Positions 1-5,988 are shown, counted from the first letter of the stretch. The stretch is DNA of 7,395 nt from Proteobacteria bacterium UBA2996 (GCA_002346525.1 DDZY01000097.1:1-7395), one strand, 5' to 3'. Translations and numbers: made by a program. The notes: generated from the sequence alone by a model not told the origin.

Positions 1-945
1 TATGGTTTTCGGCTGCCGTCTGCACTAGATAACCGTCCCTTACGATTTGATGAGTTTGAGACCTTGATGCCGAGAACCGTTTTTGTGTCCGCCACCCCGG
101 CGGATTACGAACGCGAGCACAGTTCAAGCGTTGTTGATCAGGTAGTCCGGCCAACTGGCCTGGTGGACCCGGAAATCGAAGTGAGACCTGTCGCCAGCCA
201 GGTCGATGACCTGATGTCTGAGGCACGGGCCAGAGCTACCATCGGGGAACGGGTGTTGGTAACAACCTTAACCAAGCGAATGGCGGAAGATCTTTGTGAT
301 TACCTGCATGATCACGACATCAGAGTGCGATATCTTCACTCCGATATAGACACGGTTGAAAGGGTTGAGATCCTCTCGGATCTCAGAAAAGGAACTTTCG
401 ACGTACTGGTCGGCATCAACTTACTTCGTGAAGGGCTGGATCTTCCCGAAGTATCACTCGTGGCTGTGCTGGACGCGGACAAGGAAGGCTTTTTGCGGTC
501 CACCCGTTCTCTGATTCAGACCGTCGGTCGGGCAGCACGAAACATCAACGGCAGGGCCATCCTTTACGCGGATAAAGTGACCGACTCCATGAAGCGGGCG
601 ATAGACGAAACTGAAAGGCGCCGTGGGAAACAGCGCGCCTACAACCAAAAACACCAGATCACCCCTCGATCAGTCATCAAGCCTGTAAACGATATTATCG
701 ATGGCGTGGCAACAGACCCAAATACCAAAGCCGCCTCGCGCGTACGCACTGCCAAGACGCCATTGAATGCTTCTGCATCATCGGGCCCCTTGTCGCCCGA
801 GGACTTTAAGCGGACGATTCAGCAATTGGAGGAACGAATGTACGCCCATGCGAGGGATCTCGAGTTTGAAGAAGCAGCACACATCCGTGACCAGATTGGA
901 GAACTGAAACGCGGGCAGTTTCATCCCATTATTGACGCGGCTTAA
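1..945 (+). CDS. uvrB: UvrB, excinuclease ABC subunit B (C-terminal part, 5' end outside window)
   Basis: This is the C-terminal 314 residues of UvrB, the DNA helicase-like damage-verification subunit of UvrABC nucleotide excision repair, acting in the cytoplasm with UvrA and UvrC. The reading frame is open from base 1; the fragment starts YGFRLPSALDNRPLRF, a typical UvrB stretch, so the true start lies upstream. Visible motifs are helicase motif III VFVSATP (fragment residues 27-33), the motif V region LREGLDLPEV (142-151), motif VI QTVGRAARN (about 173-181) and a C-terminal UVR domain (about 270-305, LEERM...DLEFEEAAHIRDQI) that contacts UvrC. The stop TAA at 943-945 interlocks with the stop of lysJ on the other strand. 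No break or odd residue is seen. The identification is secure. Confidence 0.97.
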   Translation, partial: YGFRLPSALDNRPLRFDEFETLMPRTVFVSATPADYEREHSSSVVDQVVRPTGLVDPEIEVRPVASQVDDLMSEARARATIGERVLVTTLTKRMAEDLCDYLHDHDIRVRYLHSDIDTVERVEILSDLRKGTFDVLVGINLLREGLDLPEVSLVAVLDADKEGFLRSTRSLIQTVGRAARNINGRAILYADKVTDSMKRAIDETERRRGKQRAYNQKHQITPRSVIKPVNDIIDGVATDPNTKAASRVRTAKTPLNASASSGPLSPEDFKRTIQQLEERMYAHARDLEFEEAAHIRDQIGELKRGQFHPIIDAA

Positions 946-2084
946 AGGACCTTCTTCAAAGCGCCAATCACTCGGCCAAGATCGTCTTCTTCGATAGTGA
1001 GCGGTGGCAGTAACCGCACAACCGTAGGACCCGCGGGCAGGGCGATCACGCCTTCATCAAGCAGAGCGTGCAAGACCGGTGTCGCCTTGCTCTTGAGTTC
1101 AATGCCGATCATCAGACCGATTTGGCGAAGTTCCCTTACTGCGGGCAATTGGTCTAACGGAAACTGTTGAGAAAACTCGGCGCCTAGGTCCTCAGCCCGC
1201 TTAGCGAGTTCATGTTCGACCATATAGTCAATGGTGGCGCATGCTGCCGCACAGGCGAGGGGATTGCCCCCGAATGTAGAGCCGTGAATGCCAACTCCGG
1301 CAGACACGCTTTCCCCGCAAAGAACCGCTCCCATCGGCACACCACCGGCAATGCCTTTGGCAAGACACATCATGTCCGGCGCGAGATCAAAGTGCTCACA
1401 GGCAAAGAACCTCCCGGTGCGGCAGAATCCTGTCTGAACCTCATCAATGACCAGCAAAGCGCCCCGTTCAGTGCAAAGACGTCTTGCCGCTTGAAGGTAT
1501 TCCTCCTTCGCGGGACGCACGCCTCCCTCGCCCTGGACCACTTCCAGGATCACGGCGCCAGTGCTGTCGTCGATTGCGGCGTCCAGTTTTTCAATATTGT
1601 TCAACGGGACAAAACTGTTGCCGGAGAGCAAGGGTTCAAAAGCATCCCGGTATTTAAAGGTGGCACTCAGCGCTCCGAGTGTTCGCCCATGAAAACCCCG
1701 CATGGCTGTCACGATCCCGGTGCGGCCGGTCGTTACTCGAGCGAACTTGATAGCCGCCTCAACGCTCTCCGTTCCCGAGTTGCAGAGAAATACTTTATCG
1801 AGACCTGCAGGCGCATGTTCGATGAGTTTCTGCATTAGCTCCCCGCGGCGATCGTTATGGAAGATCCCAGGGCACACCAGAAGTGTTTGGGCCTGCCGGG
1901 CAAGGGCATCTGCCACGACCGGGTTGCTATGGCCTATGTTGGCCACCCCCACACCTGCGGCGCAGTCGATAAATACTCTGTCATCCTCAGACCAAAGGCG
2001 GGCGCCTTCGCCCCGGACAATGTTGATACCACGTCTAGGATAGACCTCCAACGCATATTCAGATTCAAGCGGTACCTGGCTCAT
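942..2084 (-). CDS. lysJ: LysJ-type aminotransferase (LysW-bound semialdehyde to LysW-bound lysine or ornithine)
   Basis: This is a class III PLP aminotransferase of the ArgD/LysJ family, 380 residues, a normal length. In the LysW pathway it moves an amino group from glutamate onto the carrier-bound semialdehyde, giving LysW-gamma-lysine or LysW-gamma-ornithine. Visible features are CNSGTESVEAAIK (101-113, PLP phosphate loop), FHGRT (131-135), the cofactor-binding DEVQTG (214-219), the Schiff-base lysine K243 in CLAKGIAGG, and HGSTFGGNPLACAA (267-280). The start ATG at 2084 overlaps the lysZ stop as ATGA, with a weak AAGGGA ten bases upstream, so it is probably translationally coupled. It is the last gene of the operon. 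By sequence alone it could be called ArgD (acetylornithine aminotransferase); the neighbours decide for LysJ. Confidence 0.9.
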   Translation of the reverse strand: MSQVPLESEYALEVYPRRGINIVRGEGARLWSEDDRVFIDCAAGVGVANIGHSNPVVADALARQAQTLLVCPGIFHNDRRGELMQKLIEHAPAGLDKVFLCNSGTESVEAAIKFARVTTGRTGIVTAMRGFHGRTLGALSATFKYRDAFEPLLSGNSFVPLNNIEKLDAAIDDSTGAVILEVVQGEGGVRPAKEEYLQAARRLCTERGALLVIDEVQTGFCRTGRFFACEHFDLAPDMMCLAKGIAGGVPMGAVLCGESVSAGVGIHGSTFGGNPLACAAACATIDYMVEHELAKRAEDLGAEFSQQFPLDQLPAVRELRQIGLMIGIELKSKATPVLHALLDEGVIALPAGPTVVRLLPPLTIEEDDLGRVIGALKKVL

Positions 2085-2872
2085 CTTATTGTTGTCCCTT
2101 TACCGGCGAGCGCATCCAGGACGGGATGGACAGTCCGTCCATCGGAAATGATCACTTCATGAGCGCCGGCATCAACTAACCGGCCCAAGGCGAGCATTTT
2201 TCTTTTCATGCGACCTTCGACCGAGGCCTCGCGAGCTTTGATCTCCGAGGCGGACAACGTCTGCAGCATTGATCCCTCATCGTTTTTATCCTCCAGAAAT
2301 CCAGGAGCTTCGATAAGCTGGATCACTTTATCGGCTTTAAGCGCATCTTGAAGTACAGCAACGATATCGTCGTTTTCCGAGTTGATTGCAAATCCTGTCT
2401 CGTCAATGATGGGGATACTGAGAACAGGGCGATAACCCTGATCAAGCAGCGTGGTCAGCAGCTCCGCATTGACCTTTTCCGGCTTACCTGAAAAGTCCCG
2501 CTTGATCATCGTCTTTCCATTCTCACGCACCTTGATCCCGCGGTTGCGCCGACCCTGAACTAAACGCCCATCGAGGCCGGTGAGGCCAATGGCGTTGACT
2601 CCCTCCCTTTGGCACATTTCGACGAACCGTCGGTTACTCAAACCGCTATAGGCCATCATGATCAGATCCACCGCCTTGGCATCCGAAAATACACTGGAAT
2701 ATCCGGAAACCGATGTCAGCTGTACCTTTTCCTGTCCTAAGCGAAGGCCAAGGTCGTCCCGGAGCGCATTCGCACCCAATACCACCAGGAACGATCGCTC
2801 AAGCGTAGCCAGATCTGAGACCACGCCCTTGAGATTAATCGTACTGCCGCCGCCGACTTTAATGATGTACAA
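2081..2872 (-). CDS. lysZ: LysZ-type amino-acid kinase (LysW-aminoadipate or LysW-glutamate kinase)
   Basis: This is an amino-acid kinase of the ArgB/LysZ family that phosphorylates the side-chain carboxylate of the LysW-bound acidic amino acid with ATP. With the start used here it has 263 residues. Visible are the N-terminal IIKVGGG (catalytic K5), GLTGLDGRL (96-104) closely matching LysZ proteins, INSENDD (163-169), GRMKRK (220-225) and SDGR (243-246). The start is a choice between two TTG codons. The one at 2872 gives the short MYIIKVGGG N-terminus typical of the family, with TAGGA 11 bases upstream; the one at 2896 adds eight residues and overlaps the preceding stop. The usual HGG loop after beta 2 reads LGAN here (32-35). 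It lies 13 bases after the hydrolase gene and its stop overlaps the lysJ start. Confidence 0.9.
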   Translation of the reverse strand: MYIIKVGGGSTINLKGVVSDLATLERSFLVVLGANALRDDLGLRLGQEKVQLTSVSGYSSVFSDAKAVDLIMMAYSGLSNRRFVEMCQREGVNAIGLTGLDGRLVQGRRNRGIKVRENGKTMIKRDFSGKPEKVNAELLTTLLDQGYRPVLSIPIIDETGFAINSENDDIVAVLQDALKADKVIQLIEAPGFLEDKNDEGSMLQTLSASEIKAREASVEGRMKRKMLALGRLVDAGAHEVIISDGRTVHPVLDALAGKGTTIR

Positions 2873-2885
2873 AACGCTCAGAATC

Positions 2886-3521
2886 CTAGAGTTCAATAAT
2901 CGTTCGGTTCTCTACCGGCCGCCAAGTCCTGCCGACAGGATATTGTTCTGAGCAAACCACATCCAGACTGCCCACAGAAGTCCGCTGCATCTGAAAGTAC
3001 CCGGGGTTTTCATTGTAGACCGTTGCTAGCAGGGACCGCTCGGGTGTTGCCATGATGAGGTTCATTGCCCGCACGTAGCGGGTGCGCTTTTCGATCACTT
3101 CCACGCTTTTCTTCAGGGCTGGCAGGGCGCTCAGGTGGGAAAACCGTCTTGTGTAGTTGAAAATCTTTTCCGCGCCAATTCGTCCTTCTTCACGGATACG
3201 GACCCCGTTCAACTCACCGTTGAAGATAAACACCTCGTCGTCCTGAACAAAAGGCATGTTGTTTTCTATCGCAATACCCTCGTCCCGAAAGGCGCTGCGC
3301 GCGTGCGCCAGAAATAGATGCGTTTCTCCGAACCTGTTGAGATCATCATCCCAGATTGGGGACAGGGAGTGGTGAAATTGCCAACTGTCTTCCAGGAGCC
3401 AGGCGCAGCCCCAGCCATGACCCTGATACTCCGTGCTGTCGCGACATAGGCGAGCAAAGTGTGTCAAATGGAATGGGACATCGAAGGGTTTATCAGCGCG
3501 AAGCCAGAGAAGCCGGCACAT
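2886..3521 (-). CDS. Class II glutamine-amidotransferase-like Ntn hydrolase inside the lysW operon
   Basis: A 211-residue, single-domain Ntn hydrolase of the class II glutamine amidotransferase type (YafJ/EgtC-like). The start is fixed by chemistry: MCRLLW puts Cys2 at the N-terminus after Met removal, where it acts as nucleophile. Other marks are HGWGCAWL (35-42), HARSA (73-77, R75 expected to bind the substrate alpha-carboxylate), NNMPF (87-91, equivalent to NxHPF) and FNGEL (100-104, N101-G102 oxyanion hole). Where many relatives have an SDSE/TDTE motif whose Asp binds the alpha-amino group of glutamine, this protein reads IGAE (115-118). No synthetase or ammonia-accepting domain is fused. 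It starts 5 bases after the lysY stop, so it is clearly a member of the operon. Inference: it may release the finished amino acid from LysW, in place of LysK. A plain glutaminase or an ammonia donor is the alternative. Confidence 0.85.
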   Translation of the reverse strand: MCRLLWLRADKPFDVPFHLTHFARLCRDSTEYQGHGWGCAWLLEDSWQFHHSLSPIWDDDLNRFGETHLFLAHARSAFRDEGIAIENNMPFVQDDEVFIFNGELNGVRIREEGRIGAEKIFNYTRRFSHLSALPALKKSVEVIEKRTRYVRAMNLIMATPERSLLATVYNENPGYFQMQRTSVGSLDVVCSEQYPVGRTWRPVENRTIIEL

Positions 3522-3526
3522 CTGCG

Positions 3527-4552
3527 TTAGATCGGATGCAGTCCGGGAAAGGTTAACCCCGTTGTTTCATCATACCCGTGCATCAGATTGAAGCACTGGA
3601 TCGCTTGTCCGGCGGCACCTTTCATTAAATTATCGATAGCACTAATCAATACGACGCGAGGGGTGCCAACTTCCACCTCAAAGCCAAGATCACAAAAGTT
3701 GGTTCCGCTGAGGAGTTTCGGTTCCGGATAGCGGTGGATACCGGAACGCTCTTTGACGATGCGGATGAAGGGCTCTTGCGCGTAGTCTTCGCGATACATG
3801 CTCCAGATCTCTTTTTCTTTCTGGGGCTTCGATAAAAACACATGACAGGTGGCCAGGATACCACGGACCATTTCGATCGAGGTGGCTGAGAAGTGAATCG
3901 GGAACTCGCCAAGCGCTTGACTGACCTCCGCAACGTGGCGATGCCGGGTAGGGCGGTACGACCGGACTGCACCACTGCGCTCCGGATGATGACTTGCTTC
4001 GTTTGATGAGTTTCCACCCTCACTGGAGCCGGCCTTGACATCAATTACGACTGAAGAGATGAGATCCCGGCGAGCCAATGGTCCCAGAGCCAGCATACTG
4101 GCCGTCGCATTGCAGCCTGCACAGGCCACGTGCGTTGCGCCCTCAAGCGCCGTCCGATTTATTTCAGGAACGCCGTAGACAAAGCGTTCGAGCAACTCCG
4201 GCCGGGGATGAGGCTGTCCGTACCAGGTTTCGTACACCACGGGATCGGTCAGCCGAAAATCTGCGCTGAGATCAATGATTCGGGGAGCTAATGCGGAAAA
4301 GGTCTCGAAGCGCGCCGCGGTCTCTCCATGCGGCAAACAAAGAAACAGTACATCACATGACTCAAGCTCCTCCAACGCGCAAAACTTCAGTGGACTGGCC
4401 TTGCGAAGATTCGGATGGGCCCGATGCAGCGCCTTGCCCGCGAACCGCTCAGACGTCACCTGCTGGACTCTGCAGCCAGGATGGAAAAGCAGCAAGCGCA
4501 GTAGTTCTCCACCGGTGTACCCCGATCCCCCGACTATGGAGACATCGATCAT
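3527..4552 (-). CDS. lysY: LysY-type reductase (LysW-bound acyl phosphate to semialdehyde)
   Basis: This is an NADPH-dependent ArgC/LysY family reductase, 341 residues, that converts the carrier-bound acyl phosphate made by LysZ to the semialdehyde. The N-terminal Rossmann motif is VGGSGYTGGELLRLL (7-21). The nucleophile is C147 in CAGCNATAS; the GCNAT form is the one seen in LysY proteins, whereas classical ArgC usually has GCYPT. A probable catalytic His lies in RPTRHRHVAE (200-209), and KGAAGQAIQ (311-319) is the family's C-terminal signature. The start ATG at 4552 overlaps the lysX stop as ATGA. No good Shine-Dalgarno is seen, which points to translational coupling. ArgC in an ordinary arginine pathway is the alternative, but the lysW/lysX context argues strongly against it. 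Confidence 0.93.
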   Translation of the reverse strand: MIDVSIVGGSGYTGGELLRLLLFHPGCRVQQVTSERFAGKALHRAHPNLRKASPLKFCALEELESCDVLFLCLPHGETAARFETFSALAPRIIDLSADFRLTDPVVYETWYGQPHPRPELLERFVYGVPEINRTALEGATHVACAGCNATASMLALGPLARRDLISSVVIDVKAGSSEGGNSSNEASHHPERSGAVRSYRPTRHRHVAEVSQALGEFPIHFSATSIEMVRGILATCHVFLSKPQKEKEIWSMYREDYAQEPFIRIVKERSGIHRYPEPKLLSGTNFCDLGFEVEVGTPRVVLISAIDNLMKGAAGQAIQCFNLMHGYDETTGLTFPGLHPI

Positions 4553-5382
4553 GCGTCGACGCCCAAGGTGAAGTCCACAACCCGCGCCGGGATGTTCACT
4601 CCCGTGGTCTCTATGCTGTTTCGAAACTCCATCGTGTAGTTGACTTCATTGACAGAAAGATCACCGTCGGTCTCAAAGAGGTCGACGGCCAGTATCCCGC
4701 CGCCTACTGCATCTGCGGCTGCCAGCGAGATATCCGCAACTTGCGTACTGACCTCGCAGCCGCTAGCTGACGCGCCCCGAGCTGTATTGGTAATCCAATG
4801 GTCGGAACTTCGGTATATCGCCGCAATACATTCGTTCCCAACGACAAAGCTGCGAATGTCGCGACCTTTCTTCTCAACGAATTTCTGAATATAAAAAATG
4901 GAGTGGTGATAACTACCCAGGAGCGCCTTGTGCTCCAGAATGGCTTCCGCAGATTCGCGATCGTTCACTTTGGAGAGCAGTCTCCCCCAGGAACCGACAG
5001 CCGGTTTGAGTACGACGGGATAACCCAGTTCTTCGATCGCGTCTAAAGCAGACTCTTCCGTAAAAGCCACTCTAACTGGCGGCTGGTTTACCCCCGCCTC
5101 CTTGAGAGCGACAGAGGTCAGAATCTTGTCACCGCAGATCTTGGCGACGTCAGCCGCGTTGATGCAATACACACCAGCGGCTTCCAGCAACCGCAGACCG
5201 TACATGGAACGTGAGTGATTAATGCTGCGCTCCAGCACGACATCGACGTCCGGCGCCGAGTTCAGATCGGAGATCAATTTGCGGTCGTCGATCATCACAA
5301 GATCGACTCCGCGGACCTGAAATTCCTCAATAAGAAGTTTTTCTTCCTTGCGGATCAACGAGTGGAGCAAGCCCACCTTCAC
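4549..5382 (-). CDS. lysX: LysX, ATP-grasp ligase loading LysW with an acidic amino acid
   Basis: This is a RimK-like ATP-grasp ligase, 277 residues with the start used here, that joins the alpha-amino group of alpha-aminoadipate (LysX) or glutamate (ArgX/LysX) to the C-terminal Glu of LysW using ATP. Seen are GDKILTSVALKEAGV (84-98), the ATP-grasp strand VVLKPAVGSWGR (123-134), RDIRSFVVG (174-182), TNTARGA (198-204), AVDLFE (232-237) and NEVNYTMEFRN (245-255) followed by TTGVNIP, the metal- and substrate-binding end typical of LysX. I chose GTG at 5382: it forms a GTGA overlap with the lysW stop and sits 10 bases after AGGAGG. A TTG at 5391 is also in frame but only one or two bases from that ribosome site. 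The substrate, aminoadipate or glutamate, cannot be fixed from sequence by eye. Confidence 0.94.
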   Translation of the reverse strand: MKVGLLHSLIRKEEKLLIEEFQVRGVDLVMIDDRKLISDLNSAPDVDVVLERSINHSRSMYGLRLLEAAGVYCINAADVAKICGDKILTSVALKEAGVNQPPVRVAFTEESALDAIEELGYPVVLKPAVGSWGRLLSKVNDRESAEAILEHKALLGSYHHSIFYIQKFVEKKGRDIRSFVVGNECIAAIYRSSDHWITNTARGASASGCEVSTQVADISLAAADAVGGGILAVDLFETDGDLSVNEVNYTMEFRNSIETTGVNIPARVVDFTLGVDA

Positions 5383-5543
5383 TCGCCCCAATCCTCCTCG
5401 GTCTCAGGCGCCTCGGTCACGGCCTCGGGGTCGAGACCCGTCACTTCAAGTTCTATACCGCAGTCGTCACATTCGAGAAGCTCTCCTACGACGGTACCTT
5501 CTGCAAACGTGATGTCAGCGCCACAAACGGGACATTCAGTCAT
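5379..5543 (-). CDS. lysW: LysW, amino-group carrier protein
   Basis: This is a 54-residue acidic carrier protein. Two CxxC pairs (C4/C7 in CPVCG and C25/C28 in CDDCG) form the family's zinc-binding N-terminal globule. An acidic linker leads to the C-terminal EDWGE (50-54), the hallmark of LysW/AmCP proteins. The gamma-carboxyl of the terminal Glu54 carries the amino acid being processed and also protects its alpha-amino group. The start is ATG at 5543, preceded by TTAGGAGA with eight bases between AGGAG and the codon. A longer in-frame version from a GTG at 5627 would add 28 residues absent from the family and is rejected. It is the first gene of the operon, so the promoter should lie between here and tRNA-Val. 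Confidence 0.97.
   Translation of the reverse strand: MTECPVCGADITFAEGTVVGELLECDDCGIELEVTGLDPEAVTEAPETEEDWGE
5393..5398 (-). promoter_or_regulatory. Ribosome binding site of lysX inside the lysW EDWGE codons
   Basis: The minus strand reads AGGAGG here, ten bases before the GTG at 5382. The same bases are part of the Glu-Glu-Asp codons at the end of lysW, so one stretch serves both as the carrier's conserved tail and as the lysX ribosome site. It decides for GTG at 5382 over TTG at 5391. Confidence 0.7.
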
Positions 5544-5551
5544 GTGTCGGT

Positions 5552-5556
5552 CTCCT
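5552..5556 (-). promoter_or_regulatory. Ribosome binding site of lysW
   Basis: AGGAG on the minus strand, eight bases before the ATG at 5543. Together with the conserved MTECPVCG beginning it fixes the lysW start. It is the strongest ribosome site in front of any gene of the operon except lysX. Confidence 0.8.
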
Positions 5557-5712
5557 AATCCTGGTATCAAGGCGATATCGGCATTGAGTCCTCGCCTTAG
5601 GGTGGGAAAGTTTAAGCCAGTCTCCACTGTCTGCGCGACCCCAAGACATCCGGCATGACCAAAAAAAGGGGGGTTGCCAATCGGTGCGACCCATTCAAGT
5701 CATAGAATGACC

Positions 5713-5727
5713 TGATGAAATTCATCA
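5713..5727. repeat. 15-base perfect inverted repeat TGATGAAATTCATCA
   Basis: Seven-base arms TGATGAA and TTCATCA surround a single central A. It lies just upstream of the TAGAAT box of tRNA-Val, where a -35 element would be, and about 170 bases upstream of lysW on the other strand. It could be an operator for a dimeric regulator. It does not fit an ARG box (TGAAT-N4-ATTCA), and I cannot name a binding protein. The dyad itself is certain, its role is not. Confidence 0.5.
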
Positions 5728-5738
5728 TGCAAACGAGG

Positions 5739-5744
5739 TAGAAT
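5739..5744 (+). promoter_or_regulatory. Candidate -10 box of the tRNA-Val promoter
   Basis: TAGAAT matches the sigma-70 -10 consensus at five of six positions and ends 16 bases before the tRNA 5' end, which would leave a short precursor leader. No good -35 hexamer is found at 16 to 18 bases; that region is taken up by the inverted repeat. An identical TAGAAT lies at 5703-5708. Confidence 0.4.
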
Positions 5745-5760
5745 TCCGTCCCTGTAGTGC

Positions 5761-5835
5761 AGGCGCGTAGCTCAGTGGTAGAGCACCACCTTGACATGGT
5801 GGTGGTCGGTGGTTCGATCCCACTCGCGCCTACCA
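5761..5835 (+). tRNA. tRNA-Val(GAC)
   Basis: A complete 75-base cloverleaf. The acceptor stem is AGGCGCG pairing with CGCGCCT, the D stem is GCTC/GAGC, the anticodon stem is CCACC/GGTGG around the loop TTGACAT, and the T arm is GGTGG TTCGATC CCACT with one G-U pair. The anticodon GAC (5793-5795) reads valine GUC/GUU codons. The discriminator A and CCA end (5833-5835) are encoded. The anticodon arm matches gammaproteobacterial tRNA-Val(GAC). It is transcribed away from the lysW operon. Confidence 0.97.
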
Positions 5836-5878
5836 TTTTTTCCGCGAGACGATGCATACAGACGCGTTTTCACGGAGT

Positions 5879-5908
5879 AAAAAACCGGGCCATCAGCCCG
5901 GCTTTTTA
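5879..5908. terminator. Bidirectional intrinsic terminator after tRNA-Val
   Basis: The stem CCGGGC/GCCCGG (5885-5890 and 5896-5901) has loop CATCA and is followed by CTTTTT. Six A precede the stem, so the mirror transcript also ends in U's. It should end the tRNA-Val transcript and could also block minus-strand readthrough toward the lysW operon. Confidence 0.85.
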
Positions 5909-5952
5909 TGGTGGCCCTACTAGTCTCGGTGTAATCTAAAATATGATCCAAC

Positions 5953-5970
5953 GGGCAACTGGCCCTTTTT
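5953..5970 (+). terminator. Weak terminator-like hairpin ahead of the small membrane-peptide gene
   Basis: GGGC-AACTG-GCCC is followed directly by five T's. The stem is only four pairs, so it is at best a weak or backup terminator. A TATGAT (5942-5947) just upstream could instead be a -10 box, which would place the hairpin at the start of the next transcript. I cannot decide between these. Confidence 0.25.
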
Positions 5971-5988
5971 ATGATCTGAGAGGCAGAG

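Larger units (their letters stand above)
5544..5760. other. Divergent intergenic region between the lysW operon and tRNA-Val
   Basis: This 217-base stretch has no supported gene. It must hold the operon promoter (minus strand) and the tRNA promoter (plus strand). It contains a 15-base perfect dyad (5713-5727), two TAGAAT boxes on the plus strand (5703-5708 and 5739-5744), and a run of seven A followed by six G (5661-5673). The A/G run lies in the loop of a weak imperfect stem (GGCA tg ACC against GGT TGCC, about 5652-5678). On the minus strand I find no convincing -35/-10 pair for lysW, and no lysine riboswitch or leader peptide is recognisable. Confidence 0.6.

Noticed and set aside
1212..1838. 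208-codon open frame on the plus strand opposite lysJ
   Set aside because: It lies entirely within a well-supported aminotransferase gene, has a low-complexity, unfamiliar product and no ribosome site of note; it is a shadow of lysJ.
942..5543. Ordinary arginine operon (argB, argC, argD)
   Set aside because: lysZ, lysY and lysJ resemble those enzymes, but LysW with its EDWGE tail, LysX, and the GCNAT motif of the reductase show the carrier-protein version.
5544..5627. N-terminal extension of lysW from a GTG at 5627
   Set aside because: LysW proteins start directly before the first CxxC; the ATG at 5543 has a strong ribosome site, and the extra 28 residues resemble no known part of the family.
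5713..5727. ArgR operator (ARG box)
   Set aside because: The dyad centre is one base, giving TGATGAAATTCATCA rather than TGAAT-N4-ATTCA, so the match is too poor to claim.
5544..5760. Lysine riboswitch or leader-peptide attenuator upstream of lysW
   Set aside because: No lysine-riboswitch core, no short frame rich in Lys or Arg codons and no terminator hairpin was found on the minus strand.
5761..5835. tRNA-Val as attachment site of an integrated element carrying the lysW operon
   Set aside because: No integrase and no repeat of the tRNA 3' end near the other border (uvrB/lysJ) was seen; the operon lies on the 5' side of the tRNA.
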